IMG/VR virus record: IMGVR_UViG_3300020187_000159
Coordinates: 1-28,379 of that record
Direction: 5' to 3' (one strand)
DNA length: 28,379 nucleotides
Origin: a virus
The translations under genes and the position numbers were made by a program. Under the pieces are notes generated by a model. It had not been told where the DNA came from. It saw only the letters and a program-made list of their open reading frames with translations, and ran no database searches. The number at the start of each line of letters is the position of its first letter. Within the stretch, counting starts at the first letter, position 1. Of the stretch, positions 22,240 to 28,379 are shown piece after piece.

Positions 22240-24357
22240 TTATCTAGTTCCATTCGATTTGAATTGTGACAACGAATTGCTGTTTTCTCTACTTGAAGAA
22301 GGATTTACGAGTATTGGTTGTTGACTTCCTCCGCCTCCTCCACTCGTATTGTTATTTGTAGTATTGTAAATGTTTGTAATATTATTTGTGGTAACACTGC
22401 CAGCAGCATCAGTCATATTTGCAACAGCATCCGCAGTTGGTGTAACCGAAACTTGCGCTTCCTGTGAGTTTGGCATAATTTCAGCTGAGGTTTGATTTAC
22501 AGGAGGCTTTTCTGTGACTCCAAATCTAGATTCATCAGCTTGATTGAGAACCAAATTTTGTCCACTTGAAGAAACAGTAGTAGAAGCTTCACCGCTATCT
22601 AACTGGCTAAGTCTTTCTATTACTCTGTTAGTATCTTTTTCTGATAAATCCTCGTCAGCGAGTATGGCATTGAGTTGAGCAGTATCAGTAGTTTGCTTTA
22701 GAATTTCAGGATCAATCTCACTGTCGCCTACCCAGTCTTTATCGTAAAGGCCACTTTCTATTGCAGCGTCTAATGCAGCTTCACCTGATGTAGTAGTAGC
22801 GGCGTCTCCTATAGCTTCACCAGCAGCAGATCCACCAAAATAACCAAGTGTACCGCCTATAGCTCCCCCCAAGAAACCACCAATTGCTGCACCTGGCGCA
22901 GCACCAACTCCAAAGAATAATGATCCTATTGCCGCTCCTGCAGTTGCACCATAACTAGCCCCGACTCCTCCCGCTGCTATAGCTCCTGCTGTTCCTCCAG
23001 TTGCACTCGTTACTGCTTCTACCTTTCCCGCAGTCTCGTCTTGTTCAGTGAACGCCTGTCCAGTCTCTTTATTCATAGCACCAGATTCAACTAACTGATC
23101 TGCGTCTTTGTAACCAGTGTAGGCGTCATATGCGCCCATTCCTACTGTCAAAGGAATTGCTGCTCTACTTAGAAATCTACCTGTGCCACCAAGGACTTTA
23201 CTAGCAATACTAGTGCCACGAACAGCATCGTCAGCTACGTTTGTTCCAGCTCTTGCAACATCGTCAGCTACGTTAGTAAAAGCATCTTTCGGAGATACTA
23301 TTTGGCCGTTACTAGCATTATACGGGGCGCCTGCACTGTTTAATTTAAACCCAGGCTTTAGAGTAGGTTTGACTGAAGCAGGATTGACAGGAACATCATC
23401 TGCAAATCCTAATGCGCTTTTAATTCTGCTGAATCTACTTGGCTTAGTATTGGTGGGCGGTCTAGTACTTCTAGGTACTCCACCACGTAAATTAGTACTA
23501 CCAGGAAGTAAAGGTGGAAATCCAAAACCACCACTACTATTGTCTGACATTTTTTTTAGTTCTGCTAGAATTTCCTCAAGAAGTTCTACTTTTTTATTAT
23601 CTAGGGATTCTCTATCAATACCAGAAACAAACGTATTACCTCCTTCTGCATTCTTTTCAATTGTTGATGGAGTATCGCTTTCTGTTGTAATTCCAAGTTG
23701 TTCTACCGTATTAAGCATCCCATTGGATTGGTTTATATTCTCACGTTCAGCTTCTACATCTTCTCTTTGCTTCTTTATGACATCATCCGCAGAAGGTTTT
23801 AGGCCAAACATTTTTTCCATAGTAAATGCTTGTTTGAACGAATCCTTGAATCCAAGACCCTCGTCTGTTTTCATCATTTTTCGCCAAGCGGTACCACCTA
23901 CACTTCCTCGACCCACATCGCTGGCTAAAGTCTTTTGAGCTTTATCTAAGCCAAATTTTTCTACTAGTTCATCACCTTGATCGCCGGCAGCACTTCTTAT
24001 TCTTTCTACTTGTTTTATTAAGTCTTTGATTGCAGCTACGCTTGCTTTGCCTGTTTTTTGCTGCGCCGCTGCCATTTTTGTCATGAGAGAAGCTAATTCT
24101 TTCTTTGTTTCATCGCCCTGGTTTTCAATTATGTCTTGTATATCTTTTGTATTTTCGCCTAAGCTTTTAGCAATATCAGAAGAGACCTGAGAAATTTTAT
24201 TTGTCTTTATTCCTTCTGGCTTGCCCACATTCATTGCCGATCTAATATTAGTACTAAGTAACTTTGCACCATCACTAGTAAAGCGACCATCTGTCATGTC
24301 TCTTACTGACCCGCCGTCGAAACTTGGATCTAGTAAATTTTTAGATACTCTAAGCAT
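22240..24357 (-). CDS. Tape-measure/baseplate-hub-like tail protein
   Basis: 705 residues. The N-terminal third is helical and polar (coiled-coil-like, QGDETKKELASLMTKMAAAQ); residues about 445-530 are Gly/Ala-rich and hydrophobic (GAIAAGGVGASYGATAGAAI...), as in tape-measure proteins that insert into the membrane on DNA ejection; the C-terminus has Asn/Thr and Gly runs (TTNNNTSGGGGG). Its position, directly after the tail-assembly gene pair and overlapping it by TAATG, is where tail phages encode the tape measure and where T4 gp29 would be expected in function. Sequence identity to gp29 is not evident by eye. A hub or other long virion protein is the alternative. Confidence 0.6.
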   Translation of the reverse strand: MLRVSKNLLDPSFDGGSVRDMTDGRFTSDGAKLLSTNIRSAMNVGKPEGIKTNKISQVSSDIAKSLGENTKDIQDIIENQGDETKKELASLMTKMAAAQQKTGKASVAAIKDLIKQVERIRSAAGDQGDELVEKFGLDKAQKTLASDVGRGSVGGTAWRKMMKTDEGLGFKDSFKQAFTMEKMFGLKPSADDVIKKQREDVEAERENINQSNGMLNTVEQLGITTESDTPSTIEKNAEGGNTFVSGIDRESLDNKKVELLEEILAELKKMSDNSSGGFGFPPLLPGSTNLRGGVPRSTRPPTNTKPSRFSRIKSALGFADDVPVNPASVKPTLKPGFKLNSAGAPYNASNGQIVSPKDAFTNVADDVARAGTNVADDAVRGTSIASKVLGGTGRFLSRAAIPLTVGMGAYDAYTGYKDADQLVESGAMNKETGQAFTEQDETAGKVEAVTSATGGTAGAIAAGGVGASYGATAGAAIGSLFFGVGAAPGAAIGGFLGGAIGGTLGYFGGSAAGEAIGDAATTTSGEAALDAAIESGLYDKDWVGDSEIDPEILKQTTDTAQLNAILADEDLSEKDTNRVIERLSQLDSGEASTTVSSSGQNLVLNQADESRFGVTEKPPVNQTSAEIMPNSQEAQVSVTPTADAVANMTDAAGSVTTNNITNIYNTTNNNTSGGGGGSQQPILVNPSSSRENSNSLSQFKSNGTR

Positions 24358-24515
24358 TATTGATTACTCTTTTGTTTGTCCGCTTTTTTCTTTAAATGTG
24401 TTATTAGCATACCAACATAAACCTCTCTTTCCCAAGGCATCATATTTTCTAACTCGGTTAAACTGTAATGATGTTCTTGCATTAACAAAAAATTCGTTTT
24501 GTAATAATTTTCCAT
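24357..24515 (-). CDS. Overlooked 52-codon tail-assembly frame, probably made as a -1 frameshift extension of gp26
   Basis: On the minus strand ATG at 24515 opens MENYYKTNFL... and closes at TAA 24359-24357, which overlaps the ATG of the tape-measure-like gene (TAATG). The product includes HHYSLTELENMMPWEREVYV followed by GMLITHLKKK, a Leu-Tyr/Trp-rich helical pattern seen in the second part (T) of tail-assembly chaperones. No ribosome-binding site precedes the ATG. The same frame is open upstream to the slippery heptamer in gp26, adding RLTLSQDS, so a gp26-T fusion of about 289 residues can be made. A 64-codon ORF in another frame here (24364-24558) is treated as a shadow. Confidence 0.75.
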   Translation of the reverse strand: MENYYKTNFLLMQEHHYSLTELENMMPWEREVYVGMLITHLKKKADKQKSNQ

Positions 24516-24532
24516 CGAATCTTGAGAAAGAG

Positions 24533-25225
24533 TTAGCCGAAAAAATGTTCGTACCCATTTATCACAGTAGTATTTTTAGTATCACATTCTGTGCAGGTAT
24601 AGTCAACTTTATGAATCAACGATGGAATATTTTGAAAGAATTTGGCAGCTTCTTCGAGTACACTTATTGGTAAACTGTCAATAAATTCAATCATTTCTTC
24701 TATTGTTTCTTCTTCTGGCTTTATAATTTCTTCTCCTTGATATACATAATCAATGGAATTTAATAATATTTCTATGTCCGTCAGTTCTTTTTCATTCATT
24801 TGAACTTCGGCAGAAGGATACTTTAACATAATTCCTGTATCTTCACTCAACTCTATTTTTTGTTCTACAATTTCTGGATCACCGATCACTTGAAATTCAG
24901 TTAGGTCCATGTCATAGTTTATTTGACCTTCACATTTACCACAACTCAATATAAAAGACTGAATATTTCCTACAGACTTTGACCTCAGCTGCAAAAATAT
25001 CCATTGTAGCTGATACATTGCAAGACTTTTCGCCTCTATCTTTCCCAGAGAACAATTTTCTACAACTTGACAACAAGCAGAATACATATCTGCTGTTTCT
25101 TCGGACGCTGTAGCAAGAGTTAATATTTTATTTTCTTTTACAAGAAAAGGTCTAAATTTAATTTTCCCTTTTATTCCGGGTACATCTAATTCAAAAGTTG
25201 GTACATCAATTACAGGTAATGCCAT
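24533..25225 (-). CDS. gp26: gp26-like baseplate hub/tail assembly protein
   Basis: 230 residues from ATG at 25225, with GGAG six bases upstream; a TTG twelve bases earlier is less likely. The opening MALPVIDVPTFELDVPGIKG is typical of the T4 gp26-type baseplate family. Two CxxC pairs (C95/C98 in SCGKC and C211/C214 in CTEC) could bind zinc. The region of about 145-200 is acidic and helical (EEETIEEMIEFIDSLP). In T4, gp26 belongs to the baseplate hub. It lies immediately before the tape-measure-like gene, the position held by tail-assembly chaperones in other phages. Its last codons contain a canonical frameshift site. Confidence 0.75.
   Translation of the reverse strand: MALPVIDVPTFELDVPGIKGKIKFRPFLVKENKILTLATASEETADMYSACCQVVENCSLGKIEAKSLAMYQLQWIFLQLRSKSVGNIQSFILSCGKCEGQINYDMDLTEFQVIGDPEIVEQKIELSEDTGIMLKYPSAEVQMNEKELTDIEILLNSIDYVYQGEEIIKPEEETIEEMIEFIDSLPISVLEEAAKFFQNIPSLIHKVDYTCTECDTKNTTVINGYEHFFG
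24539..24545 (-). promoter_or_regulatory. Predicted -1 ribosomal frameshift site (U UUU UUC)
   Basis: In the gp26 zero frame the codons are CAT TTT TTC GGC TAA, giving the heptamer T TTT TTC (X XXY YYZ) two codons before the stop. A -1 slip reads CGG CTA ACT CTT and continues without a stop into the 52-codon frame. Placement and sequence match programmed sites in tail-assembly chaperone genes. Confidence 0.7.
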
Positions 25226-25249
25226 TATATTCTCCAATAGTATAATATA

Positions 25250-25936
25250 TTATTTTGTTTTGAAAAAATCACTCTTGCCAGACAATGCGTCCAACCAAGA
25301 TCTAGCTTTTGCTTTATCTGAAAACTCAAAATCTGGCAGTCTTCGTTCTTCAAGTGGGGCTTCTTCTACTTCATATGGATCAATTCCCACTTCATCGTAA
25401 ATTCTTACCCATTTTTTAGCAGAAAAAGAAATTGACATTCTCATGAGTCCTTGGTTACTCCAAGAAACTGGTGTCAAGTTGATTAGTTTAGGTGTTGCAT
25501 CAATTAATTTCCATGCAGCTAGAACATCATCTTTGGTGCTTAGTGATTTTATAGTAATATCTGCCACATAGTCAGTATAATATCTGACCTCTTTACTATT
25601 TGGATTCGCAGCAAGTGAGATCCAATCTTCAAACAATTCTCTACCAGAAAACAATTCATCCACTAAGAAGGTAAACGACATTTCTGTTGTTAAAAATTCT
25701 ATGTTCTGAGTTCTATATTCTGTCCACGCACCGATCTTTATGGGCAAGTTAGTTGCTGCAAGACCAGGTATTTGAGCCTCTTCACAGTACATGCTTATCG
25801 TTCGCATAAAATCTGGTGAAGTACCTATCAACGGCGGCGGTAAATTGAATACGACCTCAAATCTATCAGACCGCGGAGTGTGTTGAGTTCTTATCTGTGT
25901 TAAGAAATTTTCGTATTTGGTTTGTGACTTAGCCAT
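25250..25936 (-). CDS. Tail-tube-fold protein (gp19/gp54-like)
   Basis: 228 residues. RSDRFEVVFNLPPPLIGTSP, then MYCEEAQIPG, and the later ISFSAKKWVRIYDEVG follow the strand pattern of myovirus tube proteins, including the 'CEEAQIPG' turn common in T4 gp19 and its baseplate relatives. Because it is encoded among baseplate genes rather than next to a sheath gene, it is more likely a baseplate tube initiator (gp54- or gp48-like) than the main tube subunit. It overlaps the preceding gene by eight bases and precedes gp26. Confidence 0.7.
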   Translation of the reverse strand: MAKSQTKYENFLTQIRTQHTPRSDRFEVVFNLPPPLIGTSPDFMRTISMYCEEAQIPGLAATNLPIKIGAWTEYRTQNIEFLTTEMSFTFLVDELFSGRELFEDWISLAANPNSKEVRYYTDYVADITIKSLSTKDDVLAAWKLIDATPKLINLTPVSWSNQGLMRMSISFSAKKWVRIYDEVGIDPYEVEEAPLEERRLPDFEFSDKAKARSWLDALSGKSDFFKTK

Positions 25937-26504
25937 CTATTATATCTCTACTCTCTCGCCAAACTTGTTGGTTCGAGGCTCCTTGGAAGTTTTGTGTTGG
26001 CAAAAATATAGATGCTTTCCAATGTTCTGGGTCTACTTTTAAGAATCTACTGTTTACTTGGCTGTACAGATATTTTTTTATTGTTGGCTGCACACCAGGA
26101 AACTTACTGAAAGATTTTAGCATACTCCACTTAACTTCGATCTTGCTTTTATCTGTCAGTTGCTTGTCGGTATAATTCAACAATTCGCCTAGAAGCTTTG
26201 CTCTAAGCAGCGGCGGAAGATAATGTAAATTGAGTCCTACAAATCCACCAGGGATATCATCAAATGGCAAACACAGCGGGAATTGATCCCAGTACGGTAA
26301 CGTGTCTTTATGTTTGGGATCATACACATACATGTACAGATTACCAGGCTCTAACCGATTAGTGAATTCACCAATGTCCGAACGAGATGCATCACCAAAA
26401 CTTCTGATGTTGCCTGCAACTTTACGGACAGCATCTTGATACCAGCGAAAAGATCGATCATCGCCGCCAGTCTTTGTTCTTATATTTTCAAAAGGATTAG
26501 CCAT
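25929..26504 (-). CDS. Conserved T4-like virion/assembly protein, function unassigned
   Basis: 191 residues. It opens MANPFENIRTKTGGDDRSFR and contains EPGNLYMYVYDPKHKDTLPY followed by LCLPFDDIPGGFVGLNLHYL, which I recall as a conserved block in virion-associated proteins of marine T4-like phages. It lies directly after the gp4 gene, where T4 has gp53, but the sequence does not look like T4 gp53; gp2-like DNA end protection is another possibility. No ribosome-binding site precedes ATG, and a TATAAATA element ends six bases before it. Confidence 0.65.
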   Translation of the reverse strand: MANPFENIRTKTGGDDRSFRWYQDAVRKVAGNIRSFGDASRSDIGEFTNRLEPGNLYMYVYDPKHKDTLPYWDQFPLCLPFDDIPGGFVGLNLHYLPPLLRAKLLGELLNYTDKQLTDKSKIEVKWSMLKSFSKFPGVQPTIKKYLYSQVNSRFLKVDPEHWKASIFLPTQNFQGASNQQVWRESRDIIDG

Positions 26505-26509
26505 TATAC

Positions 26510-26517
26510 TATTTATA
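26510..26517 (-). promoter_or_regulatory. T4-type late promoter, minus strand
   Basis: TATAAATA reading leftward, in the 14-base gap between the gp4 stop and the 191-residue gene. Expected transcription start is close to the ATG at 26504, which would make a leaderless late mRNA. It sits ahead of a run of tail genes. Confidence 0.5.
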
Positions 26518-26518
26518 A

Positions 26519-26965
26519 CTATATACCGAGTTCTTTCTCAGTAATAATCATGAACTCCCAATTGCGGTCAAGACAAAATTCTTTAGCAGCTTCCCACTTT
26601 GCTAGATTGACACCCCATTGCTTGACTTCATTTATAAATCTTTTTGTTTTACGAGAAGGTCTTTTAGGTTCTTCTGTAAATCTCTTGGGCTTCACTTCAA
26701 CTAGACACATTCTTACTTTATCTTTGCCTTGTATCTTCACAATAAAGTCTACAAAGTACCGATGTATTTTATTGTCTAACGGTGAACGATAAGGTATTAC
26801 TATCTCTTCACTTCCCCATTCTAATACTGATGCACTGATATCGCACCAATTCATAAACTTCAATTCATAACTAGAGCGATAAGTTATTTTCGAAACATTT
26901 CCTTTGTATTTTGCTGGATTTCTAGGAACAAACTTGCCTGAATAAACTTCTTTCGAATATGTCAT
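26519..26965 (-). CDS. gp4: gp4-like head completion protein
   Basis: 148 residues, like T4 gp4 (about 150). The order GKFVPRNPAKYKGNVSKITY, then RSSYELKFMNWCD, WGSEEIVIPYRSP, RYFVDFIVKI and CLVEVKPK matches T4 gp4. The YRSxxE, D73 and E90-V-K92 residues form a PD-(D/E)XK/TnsA-like nuclease pattern, which in this family is linked to finishing the DNA-filled head before tail joining. The C-terminal part (RFINEVKQWGVNLAKWEAAKE) is the conserved helix. Its presence, with tail genes, identifies the region as a T4-type late module. Confidence 0.9.
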   Translation of the reverse strand: MTYSKEVYSGKFVPRNPAKYKGNVSKITYRSSYELKFMNWCDISASVLEWGSEEIVIPYRSPLDNKIHRYFVDFIVKIQGKDKVRMCLVEVKPKRFTEEPKRPSRKTKRFINEVKQWGVNLAKWEAAKEFCLDRNWEFMIITEKELGI

Positions 26966-26984
26966 GTACTAAACTTTTGTCCGT

Positions 26985-26992
26985 TATAAATA
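26985..26992 (+). promoter_or_regulatory. T4-type late promoter for the tail-fibre genes
   Basis: TATAAATA in the 68-base gap between divergent gp4 and tail-fibre genes; predicted start about 26998, ribosome-binding site AGGA at 27019-27022, ATG at 27034. Intergenic placement ahead of a structural gene makes this the most credible late element of the window. Confidence 0.6.
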
Positions 26993-27008
26993 AAATAAAC
27001 TAGAACAC

Positions 27009-27016
27009 TATTTATC
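27009..27016 (-). promoter_or_regulatory. Possible degenerate late promoter for gp4
   Basis: GATAAATA on the minus strand, one base off the late consensus, 44 bases upstream of the gp4 ATG. It faces the plus-strand late element at 26985, so the two leaders would overlap. Confidence 0.25.
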
Positions 27017-27033
27017 TACCAGGAAATTGAACA

Positions 27034-27507
27034 ATGGCTACTATTGTAACTAGAGCTGGCAAAGCATCTGCACTAACCACGGCAGAAATGGATGCTAATT
27101 TCACAAATTTGAACACAGACAAAATTGAAAGTGGAAGCGATGTAACTTTTGGTGATATTACAGGCGATCTCAAAGGATACGCTGAAGTTATGCTTACTAC
27201 AGATCCTGCTACTGGTTCTATAAATTTAGATTTATCAGCAGCAAATATTTTCAGATTAAATCTCACTGGAGATACAACCGTTACGTTTACTAATCCTCCT
27301 GCTGCCGGCAGCACTTCTGTTGCAACGATTGTAGCAATACAAGATGGCTCAGGCGGTCATACGATTACTTGGACAGACGGCGCTTATGCCGGCGGTGTTG
27401 TTCCTCCTGCTTCTACCGGAGCGAATGAAGTTGATATTTGGACTGCGTTTACATATGATCAAGGCACATCGTATGTAGTATCTTTATCGATGAAGGATGT
27501 TAGCTAA
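27034..27507 (+). CDS. Tail-fibre-associated protein
   Basis: 157 residues. MATIVTRAGKASALTTAEMD followed by ANFTNLNTDKIE is a signature found at the start of many phage tail-fibre or fibre-adaptor proteins. The rest is Thr/Gly/Ala-rich beta structure (ITGDLKGYAEV, NLTGDTTVTFTNPPAAG, GGHTITWTDG), consistent with a trimeric fibre or baseplate-attached knob. TAATG couples it to the next gene. It should be a late virion protein involved in host recognition. Confidence 0.75.
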   Translation: MATIVTRAGKASALTTAEMDANFTNLNTDKIESGSDVTFGDITGDLKGYAEVMLTTDPATGSINLDLSAANIFRLNLTGDTTVTFTNPPAAGSTSVATIVAIQDGSGGHTITWTDGAYAGGVVPPASTGANEVDIWTAFTYDQGTSYVVSLSMKDVS

Positions 27508-28379
27508 TGCCAATTGGTAAGTTTGGTCTAGAAAAAACCTGGAGAACTAGTGGTACTGGTACTACTACCGTCACTTCTTCTGGTAATTTTGATGTACCAT
27601 TTGGAAAACATGATATCACAGTAGAGGGCAAAGGCGGCACAGGCACTGCCGCAGTTCCTAGTAATGTGGCATCATATAATTCGCCCACCCCAGGAACTGC
27701 TGCGTCATACAATGCAGCAACACCGGGCAATGTTGCGTCATACAATGCGCCAACACCGGGCAATGTTGCATCATATAATGCACCAACACCGGGCAATGTT
27801 GCATCATACAATGCAGACTCTGGTGGTAATATCGCTACTTATAATTCAGAGCTTGCGGGAAATCCTGCATCATATAATGCACCAACACCAGGAACTGCTG
27901 CGTCATATAACCCGCCAACACCTGGCAACCCCGCTTCATATAATGCACCAACACCGGGCAATGCAGCAACATACAATGCACCGTCATCTACACCAGGACC
28001 GATTGCATCATACAATGCAGTGACATACAATGCACCATCAACAACACCTGGTAATGTGGCATCATACAATGCAGCAACATACAATGCCCCAACATTTACT
28101 CCAGGAAATGTTTCTGGCGGTGGCAACGCAGCATCATTTAATTCACCATCAACAACTCCAGGAAATGTTTCTGGCGGCGGCACCGCTAACTACAGTGCGC
28201 CAACATTTACACCAGGAACGGTTGCATCATACAATGCAGCAACATACAATGCACCAACATTTACTCCAGGAAATGTTTCTGGCGGTGGCAACGCAGCAAC
28301 ATACAATGCGCCAACAAATACTCCTGGGAATGCTGCATCATACAATGCGCCCTTCTTTGTCCCAGAGGTTAATTACGGC
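27507..28379 (+). CDS. Repeat-rich tail-fibre protein, 3'-truncated by window edge
   Basis: ATG overlaps the upstream TAA, and the frame stays open for 291 codons to the last base, so the C-terminus is missing. After about 50 residues of ordinary sequence (MPIGKFGLEKTWRTSG...FDVPFGKHDITVEGKGGTG), the rest is a low-complexity array with units such as ASYNAPTPGNV, ATYNAPTFTPGNVSGGG and their variants. The Tyr-Asn-(Ala/Ser)-Pro and Pro-Gly turns suggest an extended beta-turn shaft rather than a Gly-x-y collagen helix. There is no Cys. Long antisense and alternative-frame ORFs over the repeats are by-products of the repetition. Confidence 0.8.
   Translation, partial: MPIGKFGLEKTWRTSGTGTTTVTSSGNFDVPFGKHDITVEGKGGTGTAAVPSNVASYNSPTPGTAASYNAATPGNVASYNAPTPGNVASYNAPTPGNVASYNADSGGNIATYNSELAGNPASYNAPTPGTAASYNPPTPGNPASYNAPTPGNAATYNAPSSTPGPIASYNAVTYNAPSTTPGNVASYNAATYNAPTFTPGNVSGGGNAASFNSPSTTPGNVSGGGTANYSAPTFTPGTVASYNAATYNAPTFTPGNVSGGGNAATYNAPTNTPGNAASYNAPFFVPEVNYG
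27652..28360 (+). repeat. In-frame 30- to 60-base coding repeats in the tail fibre
   Basis: Units built on GCATCATACAATGCA(C/G)CAAC followed by ACCGGGCAATGTT recur with small changes. Toward the right a longer composite unit (AACATTTACTCCAGGAAATG then TTTCTGGCGG) appears at least three times. Copies are in frame and nearly identical at DNA level, so the array could expand or contract by recombination. Confidence 0.8.

Noticed and set aside
23183-23938. 251-codon plus-strand ORF
   Set aside because: Antisense to the tape-measure-like gene; its Pro/Leu/Ser-rich product reflects the reverse complement of a Gly/Ala-rich coding sequence.
24364-24558. 64-codon minus-strand ORF between gp26 and the tape-measure-like gene
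   Set aside because: Its protein has no sensible composition, and the alternative frame (24357-24515) links by -1 shift to gp26 and by TAATG to the next gene, with a helical pattern expected of tail-assembly proteins.
22240-26965. Prophage integration or bacterial chromosomal context
   Set aside because: No attachment repeats, integrase or bacterial housekeeping genes are seen; the tmRNA and tRNA are embedded among phage genes and have intact, non-duplicated ends.
27500-28183. Antisense and alternative-frame ORFs over the tail-fibre repeats (LPGVGALYDA-type and HTMQQHRAM-type)
   Set aside because: They arise from in-frame repeats of the plus-strand fibre gene, have no start signals, and vanish outside the array.
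27652-28360. CRISPR-like repeat array
   Set aside because: Repeat and spacer have no constant lengths, all units stay in one reading frame, and spacers are themselves repeats; it is a protein-coding repeat.

Overview
The window looks like part of the genome of a T4-like marine myovirus. It is AT-rich, densely packed and carries T4-type core genes: a gp33-gp59-gp32 block in T4 order, phoH, a gp4-type head-completion protein, a gp26-type baseplate/tail-assembly protein, a tube-fold tail protein and tail fibres. The host is probably an alphaproteobacterium, possibly of the SAR11/Pelagibacter kind. This is inferred from the circularly permuted (two-piece) tmRNA gene of the alphaproteobacterial type, an encoded tRNA-Arg(UCU), and early promoters with perfect sigma70 hexamers.

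Layout. (1) 1-427: three tiny overlapping genes, two of them membrane proteins. (2) 424-13917: a sigma70 promoter followed by a tightly overlapping operon. It encodes a small basic protein, a class I methyltransferase, five consecutive radical SAM proteins, a 2OG-Fe(II)-oxygenase-like protein, a short-chain dehydrogenase, an unrecognised 375-residue protein, two more radical SAM proteins and a sulfotransferase-like protein. All seven radical SAM proteins have an N-terminal cysteine-rich twitch-like domain and are paralogues of two subtypes. (3) 13992-18407: small conserved phage genes, phoH, a terminator/promoter boundary with pairing repeats, a glycosyltransferase-like gene, tRNA-Arg, a PD-(D/E)XK exonuclease and a secreted glycine-zipper protein. 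(4) 18411-19293: permuted tmRNA, then a SleB-type cell-wall hydrolase with a signal anchor. (5) 19330-22197: nucleotide-sugar epimerase, gp33, gp59, a 50-residue basic protein and gp32, whose leader carries a tandem 10-nt repeat; a bidirectional terminator follows. (6) 22240-26965, minus strand: gp4, a conserved virion protein, a tube-fold protein, gp26 with a canonical -1 slippery heptamer leading into an overlooked 52-codon frame, and a tape-measure-like protein. (7) 27034-28379, plus strand: two tail-fibre genes, the second running off the window and made of Tyr-Asn/Pro-Gly repeats.

The 13-kb radical SAM operon is the best candidate for an undescribed system. Its enzyme mix (methyl transfer, radical chemistry, oxygenation, carbonyl reduction, sulfation) suggests multistep tailoring of one glycan, peptide or small molecule during infection; the substrate is not visible. 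The second strong candidate is a tail-chaperone-style programmed frameshift in a T4-type tail operon.
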